DNA from: Cyanobium sp.
GTDB lineage: Bacteria > Cyanobacteriota > Cyanobacteriia > PCC-6307 > Cyanobiaceae
Assembly (NCBI GenBank): GCA_014191535.1
Contig: BJHC01000053.1
Span: 1-8,115, forward strand
Length of the DNA: 8,115 nt
Direction of reading: 5' to 3'
In this document: in pieces, positions 1 to 6,100 of the stretch
Numbering within the stretch: position 1 is the first letter of the stretch
Layout of the letters: the number at the start of each line of letters is the position of its first letter
Made by a program: the position numbers and the translations under genes
Notes under the pieces: generated by a model
What the model saw: only the letters and a program-made list of their open reading frames with translations
What the model was told of the DNA's origin: nothing
The model's database searches: none

Positions 1-49
1 CGCCTTCGATGCCATCCCCGCCGGCATTGAGCGGGCCCTGAACCCATGA
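1..49 (+). CDS. speE: Spermidine synthase (polyamine aminopropyltransferase), C-terminal tail only
   Basis: The window opens inside a plus-strand reading frame (codons from position 2) that encodes AFDAIPAGIERALNP and stops with TGA at 47-49. Only 15 residues are visible, so the identity rests on two things: the tail resembles the C-terminal helix of spermidine synthases (an AF-x-x-P segment near the end), and the next gene is an agmatinase-family gene, a pairing common in picocyanobacteria. The enzyme would transfer an aminopropyl group from decarboxylated S-adenosylmethionine to putrescine or agmatine. Its stop overlaps the speB start as ATGA, suggesting translational coupling. The catalytic domain lies outside the window, so the call is an inference. 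Confidence 0.6.
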   Translation, partial: AFDAIPAGIERALNP

Positions 50-900
50 ACCACCTGTTCGACACCGACGGCGCCATCTACATGGGCAGCCAGCGGGACC
101 CCGCCGGCTGTCGCGTGGGGCTGTTCGGCGTGCCCTACGACGGCACCACCTCCTTCCGGCCCGGCACCCGCTTCGGCCCCGCCGCCATCCGCGAGGTGAG
201 CCCGGGCCTGGAGAGCTATTGCCCGCAGCTGGACCGCGACCTCGACGAGCTGGCGGTGGCGGATCTGGGGGCCGTCGACATTCCCTTCGGCGCACCGGAA
301 CCGGTGGTGGCCGCGGTGAAACAAGCCACGCAAGCGGTGCTGGGCCTGGGGCTCAAACCGCTGATGCTCGGCGGCGAACACTCGATCAGCTCCGGCGCGG
401 TGGCCGCCGTGGCCGCTCAGCATCCCGACCTGGTGCTGGTGCAGCTCGATGCCCATGCCGACCTGCGCCAGGAATGGCTGGGGGCGCACCACAGCCACGC
501 CTGCGCCATGCGCCGCTGCCTGGAGGTGTTGCCCAGCCAGCAGCTGCTGCAGATCGCCATTCGCAGCGGCACCCGTGAGGAGTTCAGCGAACTGCGCCAG
601 ACCGGCCGGCTCGTCGCCATCGAGCGCATGGCCGAAGCCCTGCACCCCCTGCGCGGCCAACCCCTCTATCTCACCGTCGACCTCGATTGGTTCGATCCGG
701 CGGTGATGGCCGGCACCGGCACCCCCGAGCCCGGCGGCTTCCTCTGGCGCGATTTCGCCGCCCTGGTGGAGGAGCTGCGCCACCACAATCTGGTGGCCGC
801 CGATGTGGTGGAACTGGCGCCGATGCTCGACCCCACCGGGGTCAGCAGCGTGCTGGCGGCCAAGGTGGTGCGCAGCCTGCTGTTCCTGCTGGATCGTTAG
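46..900 (+). CDS. speB: Agmatinase-family ureohydrolase (SpeB)
   Basis: This 284-residue protein belongs to the arginase/agmatinase family, binuclear metal hydrolases that release urea from guanidino substrates. All six expected metal ligands are present: H112 in GGEHSIS, D135, H137 and D139 in DAHAD, and D212 and D214 in TVDLDWFDP. The GTGTPEPGG signature follows at 223-231, and the SHA motif at 150-152 supplies the usual substrate-side histidine. Length fits compact bacterial and archaeal SpeB proteins and is well short of the roughly 390-residue cyanobacterial guanidine hydrolases. The ATG lies inside the speE stop (ATGA) with no strong Shine-Dalgarno, consistent with coupling. Agmatine to putrescine plus urea is the default reaction. 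N1-aminopropylagmatine, as in Thermus thermophilus, is a credible alternative substrate given the coupled speE. Family assignment is secure; the exact substrate is not. Confidence 0.93.
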   Translation: MNHLFDTDGAIYMGSQRDPAGCRVGLFGVPYDGTTSFRPGTRFGPAAIREVSPGLESYCPQLDRDLDELAVADLGAVDIPFGAPEPVVAAVKQATQAVLGLGLKPLMLGGEHSISSGAVAAVAAQHPDLVLVQLDAHADLRQEWLGAHHSHACAMRRCLEVLPSQQLLQIAIRSGTREEFSELRQTGRLVAIERMAEALHPLRGQPLYLTVDLDWFDPAVMAGTGTPEPGGFLWRDFAALVEELRHHNLVAADVVELAPMLDPTGVSSVLAAKVVRSLLFLLDR

Positions 901-909
901 CGCGCTGGC

Positions 910-1305
910 TCAGTAGGCGCAGGTGCCGCTGGCGCGCTGCTCCCGCAGCCGTTCGTGCTGCTGGCCGATCAGCTGCACCGCCAGGGTGGGGTGGTTGTGC
1001 AGCAGGTTGAGGAAACGCAGCCGCGCCAGCCGCACCAGCTCCACCGGCGTGCGGGCCACGGCATCGCAGCGGTGGGCGCCGTCCTTCCAGACCACGTCCT
1101 CGTAGCTGAACAGCTCACCGGGGCGGTAGCAGAGCTTGTCGCCGGCCGCGTTGATCACTTCCACGATGCCGCGGCGAACGCCGTAGATGGCATCGGCCGA
1201 CTGACCGCGGCTGAAGATGGCCGCTCCGGTGGGGAACGAGAGCGTTTCGCTGTCCACCTGGGTGGCCATCAGCTCGATCGGCGTGGCAACCGTGGTTGTG
1301 GCCAT
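910..1305 (-). CDS. Stand-alone cyclic-nucleotide-binding-like (CRP-type sensor) domain protein
   Basis: This 131-residue protein resembles the beta-roll sensor domain of CRP/FNR regulators: an early F-P-x-G-x-x-I-F-x-x-G strand pair (24-34), Y-G-V-x-x-G-x-V-E-V (41-50), a PGE motif (62-64), R79, and a C-helix-like end with LLHNHPTLAVQL (101-112). It stops there, with no helix-turn-helix, so it cannot be a conventional CRP-type DNA-binding regulator. Glu64 and Arg79 correspond to the ribose- and phosphate-contacting residues of CRP (Glu72, Arg82), but they are 15 rather than 10 residues apart and Arg is followed by Cys, so cAMP binding is doubtful. The start is well fixed: GGGGGAG lies 7 nt upstream of the ATG and an in-frame stop lies at 1330-1332. 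The gene converges on speB with a 9-bp gap. Its ligand and partner are unknown. Confidence 0.85.
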   Translation of the reverse strand: MATTTVATPIELMATQVDSETLSFPTGAAIFSRGQSADAIYGVRRGIVEVINAAGDKLCYRPGELFSYEDVVWKDGAHRCDAVARTPVELVRLARLRFLNLLHNHPTLAVQLIGQQHERLREQRASGTCAY

Positions 1306-1342
1306 CCGCTCGCTCCCCCAGCCGCGCGTTCACAACCAGCTT

Positions 1343-1366
1343 GTCACCGTGACTCCGCAGCTGCGG
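1343..1366. repeat. Two adjacent short palindromes upstream of the cNMP-domain gene
   Basis: GTCACcGTGAC (1343-1353, arms of 5 bp around one base) is followed one base later by the perfect 12-bp palindrome CCGCAGCTGCGG (1355-1366). They sit 38-61 bp upstream of the minus-strand start at 1305, where operator elements or transcript hairpins could lie. The first has TCAC and GTGA in the reverse order of a CRP site, so it is not a CRP box. Short GC-rich palindromes also arise by chance in such DNA. Confidence 0.3.
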
Positions 1367-1395
1367 CCACAAGGAACACCGAGCGGCCCGCGGCC

Positions 1396-1413
1396 GACAA
1401 CCTTCAGGTTGTC
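1396..1413 (-). terminator. Stem-loop directly after the stop of the Cys/His-rich small gene
   Basis: A perfect 7-bp stem, GACAACC/GGTTGTC, closes a 4-nt loop (TGAA on the minus strand) and begins one base after the minus-strand TGA at 1415-1417. A second 5-bp hairpin, CGGCC/GGCCG with a 3-nt loop (1384-1396), abuts it. No T-run follows, so this is not a classical intrinsic terminator. It could stabilise the 3' end or attenuate read-through into the cNMP-domain gene downstream. Confidence 0.4.
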
Positions 1414-1414
1414 T

Positions 1415-1648
1415 TCAGCTTTCCAGCACGTCCGCCAGGGCCAACTGCCGGTTGCTCGACTCCATCACCAGGCTGCCGCCATCAGGGCCGAGGGGAAGCC
1501 GTGGTGGCCGGGCGGTCCAGTGGTGGCACCAGAGGTCGGAGGCCAGCTCACCATGGATCGGCAGCTTGCGCAGTTGGCACCATCCCATCTGCGCCCCGCT
1601 GGGTGGGGAGCAGTGGCGGCAGCTGCGGCAGCAGGGACGATTGCCCAT
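1415..1648 (-). CDS. Small Cys/His-rich protein, probable zinc-binding, function unknown
   Basis: This 77-residue protein has clustered cysteines and histidines in its first half: C6, C7, C10, H12, C13, then C24 in a GWC motif, and C41-H42-H43 in LWCHHWTARP (39-48). CxxC followed by two further well-spaced cysteines is the layout expected of a small zinc-ribbon-like fold. The second half (GPDGGSLVMES, then a short leucine-rich helix) has no recognisable domain. Coding is supported by strong G/C preference at third positions over the C-terminal codons inspected, an AAGGG Shine-Dalgarno 6 nt before the ATG, an in-frame stop upstream at 1676-1678, and a hairpin right after the stop. It lies upstream of, and in the same direction as, the cNMP-domain gene with a 109-bp gap. 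I do not recognise a named family and assign no function. Confidence 0.72.
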   Translation of the reverse strand: MGNRPCCRSCRHCSPPSGAQMGWCQLRKLPIHGELASDLWCHHWTARPPRLPLGPDGGSLVMESSNRQLALADVLES

Positions 1649-1715
1649 GGGGGGCCCTTGGGTCGCCCAACGTAATCACGCTGTTGGGCAGCGACCAGGG
1701 GGAACCGCGAAGCTG

Positions 1716-1730
1716 CGGGAAGTCTTCCCG
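1716..1730. promoter_or_regulatory. 15-bp near-palindrome in the gcvT upstream region, candidate operator
   Basis: CGGGAAGTCTTCCCG has two perfect 7-bp arms around a single central base. It lies in the 140-bp divergent region between the minus-strand small gene (start 1648) and gcvT (start 1789), 58 bp before the gcvT ATG, where a dimeric repressor or activator could act on either gene. I do not recognise it as an NtcA, LexA or Fur site. No glycine-riboswitch-like core was seen here. Confidence 0.4.
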
Positions 1731-1761
1731 ATGTGGAAGCCCATCGGTGCAACGCCCTCCA

Positions 1762-1767
1762 TAGGAT
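1762..1767 (+). promoter_or_regulatory. Weak -10-like element for gcvT
   Basis: TAGGAT matches the -10 consensus at 4 of 6 bases and lies 21 bp before the gcvT ATG. No matching -35 element is visible at 16-18 bp spacing. A gene needing its own promoter here is expected because the upstream neighbour is divergent, but this hexamer is only a candidate. Confidence 0.22.
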
Positions 1768-1788
1768 CCGGGCCGACGCCCGCCCGCC

Positions 1789-2916
1789 ATGGACGCCACC
1801 CAGCCCCTGCAGCGCACACCCCTGTACGACGCGGTGCGCGCGGCTGGGGGACGCCTGGTGCCCTTCGCCGGCTGGGAGATGGCCGTGCAGTTTGCGGGCC
1901 TGCTGGAGGAACACCGCGCCGTGCGCCAGGGCTGCGGCCTGTTCGACATCTCCCACATGGGGGTGCTGCGGCTGCTGGGCCCGGGGGCCAAGGACGCCCT
2001 GCAGGCGCTGGTGCCCACCGACCTGTTCCGCATCGGCCCCGGCGAGGCCTGCTACACGGTGCTGCTCAACCAGGAGGGCGGCATCCGCGACGACCTGATC
2101 GTGTACGACCGCGGCTGGCAGGAGCCCCTCCACAGCCATGAGCTGCTGCTGGTGATCAATGCCGCCTGCGCCGAGGCGGATACGGCCTGGCTGCGCAGCC
2201 AGCTGGAGCCGGCCGGCATTGCCGTGAGCGACCACAAGGGCGACGGCGTGCTGCTGGCCCTGCAGGGCCCCGAAGCGGCCCGGCGACTGGAGGAGCTGAG
2301 TGGGGAGAGCCTGGCGGGTCTGCCGCGGTTCGGCCACCGCATGCTGCAGCTCAGGGGCATCGGCGAGGCCTTTGTGGGGCGCACGGGCTACACGGGCGAA
2401 GACGGCTTCGAACTGCTGCTCACCGCTGAAGCCGGTCTGGCGTTCTGGCGCCATTGCCTGGGGAGCGGCGTTCAGCCCTGCGGCCTCGGCGCCCGCGACA
2501 CCCTGCGGCTGGAGGCGGCCATGCACCTCTATGGGAGTGACATGGACGCCAGCACCACCCCGCTGGAGGTGGGCCTGGGCTGGCTGGTGCACCTGGAGAT
2601 GCCCAAGCCCTTCATCGGGCGCGACGTGCTGGAACGGCAGACCGAAACCGGCGCCCCACGGCGCCTGGTGGGCCTGCGGCTGCAGGGGCGGGCCATCCCG
2701 CGCCACGGCTATCCGGTGCACGCGGCGGATGCCCCAGCCGGCAGCGCGCCGATCGGGGTGGTCACCAGCGGTGGCTGGTCCCCCTGCCTGGAGGCGGGCA
2801 TCGCCCTGGCCAGCGTGCCCGCGGCCCACGCCAAGCTCGGCACCACGCTGGCGGTGGAAATCCGCGGCCGCCGCGAGCCGGCTGAGGTGGTGAAGCGCCC
2901 CTTTTATCGGCGCTGA
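1789..2916 (+). CDS. gcvT: Glycine cleavage system T protein (aminomethyltransferase)
   Basis: GcvT takes the aminomethyl group from the lipoylated H protein, releases ammonia and passes the methylene to tetrahydrofolate. In cyanobacteria this serves photorespiratory glycine oxidation and one-carbon supply. The 375-residue length is usual. Visible signatures run in family order: RTPLYD (9-14), VPFAGWEM (24-31), FDISHMG (52-58), [10 protein letters not shown] (97-106) whose first Asp (D101) matches the folate-interacting Asp101 of E. coli Gcv[22 protein letters not shown] with ARDTLRLE at 235-242, LYGSDMD, and [16 protein letters not shown] near the C-terminus. The end VVKRPFYRR is typical. 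The Shine-Dalgarno is weak, but the start agrees with the family N-terminus. The H and P proteins are not encoded in this window. Confidence 0.97.
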   Translation: MDATQPLQRTPLYDAVRAAGGRLVPFAGWEMAVQFAGLLEEHRAVRQGCGLFDISHMGVLRLLGPGAKDALQALVPTDLFRIGPGEACYTVLLNQEGGIRDDLIVYDRGWQEPLHSHELLLVINAACAEADTAWLRSQLEPAGIAVSDHKGDGVLLALQGPEAARRLEELSGESLAGLPRFGHRMLQLRGIGEAFVGRTGYTGEDGFELLLTAEAGLAFWRHCLGSGVQPCGLGARDTLRLEAAMHLYGSDMDASTTPLEVGLGWLVHLEMPKPFIGRDVLERQTETGAPRRLVGLRLQGRAIPRHGYPVHAADAPAGSAPIGVVTSGGWSPCLEAGIALASVPAAHAKLGTTLAVEIRGRREPAEVVKRPFYRR

Positions 2917-2950
2917 GGCGAGACCAGCCCGGCGTTGAAGCCCCGGGTGG

Positions 2951-2956
2951 GACAAT
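2951..2956 (+). promoter_or_regulatory. Weak -10-like element for aspS
   Basis: GACAAT matches the -10 consensus at 4 of 6 bases within the 65-bp gcvT-aspS gap, 25 bp before the aspS ATG. A TTGAAG at 2935-2940 is only 10 bp upstream, too close to act as its -35. aspS could equally be transcribed from the gcvT promoter. Confidence 0.2.
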
Positions 2957-2981
2957 CGCCGATTGCTTTCCTCACCTCAGC

Positions 2982-4808
2982 ATGCGCAGCCACGGATGCG
3001 GCGACCTGCGCCCCGACGCCACCGGCCAGGCCGTGCAGCTGTGCGGCTGGGTGGACCGCAGCCGCGACCACGGCGGCGTGATCTTCATCGACCTGCGCGA
3101 CCGCAGCGGCACCGTGCAGATCACCGTGGACCCGGACAACGGCGCCGCGATGTTCGCCGTGGCGGAACACCTGCGCAACGAAACCGTGATCCAGGTGGAG
3201 GGCAAGGTGCGTGAGCGGCCCGCCGACGCGATCAACGAGAAGCTGGCCACCGGCCGGGTGGAGGTGCTGGCCAGCGCCATCACCGTGCTCAATGGCGTGA
3301 GGGGCAACCTGCCCTTTCCCGTCTCCGTGCACGACGAGGAGAACACCCGCGAGGAGCTGCGGCTGCGGCACCGCTACCTCGACCTGCGCCGCGAGCGCAT
3401 GAACAGCAACCTGCGCCTGCGGGCCCAGACCATCCAGGCCGCCCGCCGCTTCCTCGAGGACCAGGGCTTCATCGAAGTGGAGACCCCGGTGCTCACCCGC
3501 TCCACCCCGGAGGGGGCCCGCGATTACCTGGTGCCCTCCCGCGTGTGCGGCGGCGAATGGTTCGCCCTGCCCCAGTCGCCGCAGCTGTTCAAGCAGCTGC
3601 TGATGGTGGGGGGCATTGAGCGCTACTACCAGGTGGCCCGCTGCTTCCGCGACGAAGACCTCAGGGCCGATCGCCAGCCGGAATTCACCCAGCTGGACAT
3701 GGAGATGAGCTTCATGAACCAGGAGCAGATCCTGGAGCTCAATGAAGCGCTGATCGCCTCCATCTGGAAAGCGGTGAAGGGGATCGAGCTGCCGCGGCCG
3801 TTCCCGCGGCTCACCTGGCACGAGGCCATGGAGCGCTACGGCACCGACCGCCCTGACACCCGTTACGGCATGGAGCTCACCAACGTGAGCGACCTGGTGG
3901 CCGACATGGGCTTCAAGGTGTTCAGCGGCGCCGTGGCCGCTGGCGGTTCGGTGAAGTGCATCGCCGTGCCCGGCGGCAATGAGGCCGTGAGCAACGTGCG
4001 CATCAAGCCCGGCGGCGATGTGTTCAGCGAAGCGCAGAAAGCCGGCGCCGGCGGCCTGGCCTTCATCCGTGTGCGCGAGGGCGGTGAGATCGACACCATC
4101 GGCGCCATCAAGGACAACCTCTCCGAGGAGAAGAAGGCGGAGCTGCTCGCCCGCACCGGCGCTGAGCCCGGCACCCTGATCCTGTTCGGTGCCGGCGACA
4201 CCGCCACGGTGAACAAGGCCCTCGATCGGGTGCGCCAGTACCTGGCCCGCGAGCTGGGGATGGTGCAGCCCGACCGCGAGAACGACCGCTGGAACTTCCT
4301 CTGGGTGGTGGATTTCCCGATGTTCGAATTCAACGCCGACGAACACCGCTACGAGGCGCTGCACCACCCCTTCTGCGCCCCCAACAAAGACGATCTGGGC
4401 AGCGATCCGGCCGCCTGGGCCGACACCCTGCCCACCGCCCGCGCCCAGGCCTACGACCTGGTGCTGAACGGCCTGGAGCTGGGGGGCGGCTCCCTGCGCA
4501 TCCACGATTCGGCCCTGCAGCGCCAGGTGCTCCAGACCATCGGCCTGCCCCTGGAGGAGGCCAACCAACAGTTCGGCTTCCTGATGGAAGCCCTCGACAT
4601 GGGGGCCCCGCCCCACGGCGGCCTGGCCTTCGGCCTCGACCGCATGGTGATGCTGCTGGCGGGTGAGGAGTCGATCCGCGACACGATCGCCTTCCCGAAA
4701 ACCCAGCAGGCCCGCTGCCTGATGACCGGCGCCCCCGGCGGCGTGGCCGCCAAGCAGCTGGAGGAACTGCACGTGGCCAGCACCTGGGTGGAGGAGGACG
4801 CGGACTAG
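2982..4808 (+). CDS. aspS: Aspartyl-tRNA synthetase, bacterial type
   Basis: AspRS is a cytoplasmic class IIb enzyme that charges tRNA-Asp. The 608-residue protein has the bacterial layout: an N-terminal OB-fold anticodon-binding domain (about 1-110), catalytic motif 1 followed by [13 protein letters not shown], motif 2 with [14 protein letters not shown] (from 222), the bacterial GAD insertion (roughly 290-410), and motif 3 with GLAFGLDR (547-554) where R554 is the ATP-contacting arginine. YLDLRRERM and [14 protein letters not shown] are also typical. In the anticodon domain it has His30 in [10 protein letters not shown], the residue found in the non-discriminating Pseudomonas aeruginosa enzyme, where E. 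coli has Leu30; charging of tRNA-Asn as well is therefore possible. The ATG matches the family N-terminus, although its Shine-Dalgarno is poor. Confidence 0.98.
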   Translation: MRSHGCGDLRPDATGQAVQLCGWVDRSRDHGGVIFIDLRDRSGTVQITVDPDNGAAMFAVAEHLRNETVIQVEGKVRERPADAINEKLATGRVEVLASAITVLNGVRGNLPFPVSVHDEENTREELRLRHRYLDLRRERMNSNLRLRAQTIQAARRFLEDQGFIEVETPVLTRSTPEGARDYLVPSRVCGGEWFALPQSPQLFKQLLMVGGIERYYQVARCFRDEDLRADRQPEFTQLDMEMSFMNQEQILELNEALIASIWKAVKGIELPRPFPRLTWHEAMERYGTDRPDTRYGMELTNVSDLVADMGFKVFSGAVAAGGSVKCIAVPGGNEAVSNVRIKPGGDVFSEAQKAGAGGLAFIRVREGGEIDTIGAIKDNLSEEKKAELLARTGAEPGTLILFGAGDTATVNKALDRVRQYLARELGMVQPDRENDRWNFLWVVDFPMFEFNADEHRYEALHHPFCAPNKDDLGSDPAAWADTLPTARAQAYDLVLNGLELGGGSLRIHDSALQRQVLQTIGLPLEEANQQFGFLMEALDMGAPPHGGLAFGLDRMVMLLAGEESIRDTIAFPKTQQARCLMTGAPGGVAAKQLEELHVASTWVEEDAD

Positions 4809-4812
4809 GGCA

Positions 4813-4828
4813 CCGCAGGCCCCTGCGG
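4813..4828 (+). terminator. Short GC hairpin after aspS, possible 3' end
   Basis: CCGCAG/CTGCGG forms a 6-bp perfect stem with a GCCC loop, starting 4 bp after the aspS stop. A third copy of CCGCAG at 4833-4838 could compete for the same arm. There is no T-run, so terminator activity is uncertain. Confidence 0.35.
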
Positions 4829-4864
4829 CAGATCCGCAGAACCCGAACACAAACCAGGTATTTC

Positions 4865-4885
4865 CACCTGCGTCTCACCTGAGAC
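4865..4885. promoter_or_regulatory. Palindrome and phased CACCTG repeats upstream of the sigma factor gene
   Basis: GTCTCAccTGAGAC (4872-4885, two 6-bp arms around 2 bases) lies 28 bp before the GTG start. CACCTG occurs at 4865-4870 and again at 4876-4881, start to start 11 bp apart, about one helical turn, with the second copy across the palindrome centre. This is a plausible binding site for a regulator of the sigma gene. No named operator consensus was recognised. Confidence 0.35.
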
Positions 4886-4913
4886 CCGAGCCTGGGGGTG
4901 TTCTTCGTCTGGA

Positions 4914-6071
4914 GTGGGCTTGCCCCGCGCTCCCGCCACCCATCCCGGTTCCGCCAAGGGCAGCCGGCGGCGCTCCAGCAGCGACCTGGTGCGCCTCTAC
5001 CTGCAGGACATCGGCCGGGTGGACCTGCTCAGCCATGAGGAGGAACTCACCCTCGCCCGCCAGGTGCAACACCGGGAACGCCTGCTGCTGCAACGACGGC
5101 AGCTGGCGGAACACTGCCCACCCCTGGCGGACCTGATCCACCTGGAGGAGCAGCGACAGCGGCTGGCCTCCCAGCTGGGCCACAGCCCCACCCTGCAGCA
5201 GTGGGCCGACCAAAGCGGCCTGGAGCTGACGGCGCTGCGGGAGCGGCTGCGGCAGGGGCAGCAGCACTGGGCCCAGCAGAGCGGCCTGGAGGCCGGGGCC
5301 CTCAAGCAGGCGCTGCACCAGGGGCGGCGGGCCCGGGATCGCATGATCCAGGCCAACCTGCGGCTGGTGGTGGCCGTGGCCAAGAAGTACCAGCAGCGGG
5401 GCATGGAGCTGCTCGACCTGGTGCAGGAGGGCACCCTGGGGCTGGAGCGGGCCGTGGAGAAATACGACCCCACCCGGGGCTTCCGGTTCAGCACCTACGC
5501 CTACTGGTGGATCCGCCAGGGGATCACCCGGGCCATCGCCACCCAGAGCCGCACGATCCGGCTGCCGGTGCATGTCACCGAGAAGCTCAACCGCATCAAG
5601 AAGGCCCAGCGCCAGATCGCCACGGAGCACGGGCGGCTGGCCTCGGTGGCCGACCTGGCCCAGCGGCTGGGGCTGAGCGAGGAGGTGGTGCGGCTCACCC
5701 TGATGCGGGTGCCGCGGGCCGTCTCCCTGGACACGCGGGTGGGCCGCGAGCAGGACACCGAGCTGAGCGAACTGCTGGAGGACAGCCACGCCACCCCGGA
5801 GCAGGAGCTGACCCGCGAGCAGCTGCACGCCGATCTGGAGGCCCTGCTGGAGGAGCTCACCAGCCGCGAGGCCGCAGTGATCCGGCTGCGCTACGGCCTC
5901 GAGGACGACCAGCCCCAGACCCTCTCGGAGATCGGCGCCGGCCTGCAGCTGTCGCGGGAGCGGGTGCGCCAGATCGAATGCCGCGCCCTGCTCAAGCTGC
6001 GCCAGCCCCAGCGCCGCTGCCGCGTGCACGATTACCTGCCCAGCCTGGACAGCGATCTGGGCGACTCCTGA
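4914..6071 (+). CDS. Group 2 RpoD-family RNA polymerase sigma factor
   Basis: This sigma-70-family protein directs RNA polymerase to promoters. It lacks the long N-terminal region 1.1 of the primary factor. Region 1.2 is SSDLVRLYLQDIGR onward (21-52). Region 2 starts near DRMIQANLRLVV (142-153) and includes LLDLVQEGTLGLERAVEKYDP and the -10-recognition stretch FSTYAYWWIRQGITRAI. Region 3 follows, and region 4.2 carries the -35-binding helix-turn-helix with LSRERVRQIE (346-355). The near-complete region 2 match is typical of cyanobacterial group 2 factors used in stress, stationary-phase or light responses; which one cannot be told here. Between regions 1.2 and 2 a 22-residue unit is tandemly duplicated. 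The start is uncertain: GTG at 4914 has no well-placed Shine-Dalgarno, whereas TTG at 4920 has GGAG 5 nt upstream. No anti-sigma gene is adjacent. Confidence 0.93.
   Translation: MGLPRAPATHPGSAKGSRRRSSSDLVRLYLQDIGRVDLLSHEEELTLARQVQHRERLLLQRRQLAEHCPPLADLIHLEEQRQRLASQLGHSPTLQQWADQSGLELTALRERLRQGQQHWAQQSGLEAGALKQALHQGRRARDRMIQANLRLVVAVAKKYQQRGMELLDLVQEGTLGLERAVEKYDPTRGFRFSTYAYWWIRQGITRAIATQSRTIRLPVHVTEKLNRIKKAQRQIATEHGRLASVADLAQRLGLSEEVVRLTLMRVPRAVSLDTRVGREQDTELSELLEDSHATPEQELTREQLHADLEALLEELTSREAAVIRLRYGLEDDQPQTLSEIGAGLQLSRERVRQIECRALLKLRQPQRRCRVHDYLPSLDSDLGDS
5196..5327 (+). repeat. Tandem 66-bp duplication within the sigma factor gene
   Basis: Two abutting in-frame units, 5196-5261 and 5262-5327, encode residues 95-116 and 117-138. 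By hand alignment 13 of 22 residues and about 47 of 66 bases are identical, with the shared core WA-x-QSGLE-x-x-AL-x-x-x-L-x-QG. Other group 2 sigma factors as I know them have one such helical unit here, ending in GRRA-K/R. The divergence between copies indicates an old duplication kept in frame. Confidence 0.75.
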
Positions 6072-6072
6072 A

Positions 6073-6089
6073 GGCCCCCTGGAGGGGCC
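6073..6089 (+). terminator. GC hairpin directly after the sigma factor gene
   Basis: GGCCCC/GGGGCC forms a 6-bp all-G/C stem with a 5-nt CTGGA loop, starting one base after the TGA at 6069-6071. It is followed by CGGTAGATTG rather than a T-run, so it is at best an imperfect intrinsic terminator between the sigma gene and pyrG. Confidence 0.4.
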
Positions 6090-6092
6090 CGG

Positions 6093-6098
6093 TAGATT
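6093..6098 (+). promoter_or_regulatory. Weak -10-like element for pyrG
   Basis: TAGATT matches 4 of 6 bases of the -10 consensus, lies just after the hairpin that ends the sigma gene and 20 bp before the pyrG ATG. The -35 position falls in the hairpin and has no consensus match. A GAAGGG at 6099-6104 is rather far (14 bp) from the ATG to be a good Shine-Dalgarno. Confidence 0.22.
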
Positions 6099-6100
6099 GA

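Noticed and set aside
46..900. Nickel-dependent guanidine hydrolase instead of agmatinase
   Set aside because: The cyanobacterial guanidine hydrolases are about 100 residues longer with an N-terminal extension that is missing here, and the neighbour is a probable spermidine synthase gene.
1343..1353. CRP-type binding site upstream of the cNMP-domain gene
   Set aside because: The half-sites are in reverse order (GTCAC then GTGAC) with one-base spacing instead of TGTGA-N6-TCACA.
955..1764. A 269-codon plus-strand open frame across the two minus-strand genes
   Set aside because: It is antisense to the cNMP-domain and Cys/His-rich genes, shows no motif, and has arginine/proline/serine-rich shadow composition.
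1649..1788. Possible glycine riboswitch before gcvT
   Set aside because: Searched by eye for the conserved glycine-aptamer core elements and found none; only 140 bp and a near-palindrome are present.
1465..2955. A 496-codon minus-strand open frame antisense to gcvT
   Set aside because: Low-complexity translation opposite gcvT; its end overlaps the better supported 77-residue minus-strand gene in a different frame.
2904..4850. A 648-codon minus-strand open frame antisense to aspS
   Set aside because: It lies entirely opposite a textbook aspS, its sequence is low-complexity (rich in Ala, Gly, His, Gln, Val) and shows no domain; this is the usual shadow frame of high-GC genes.
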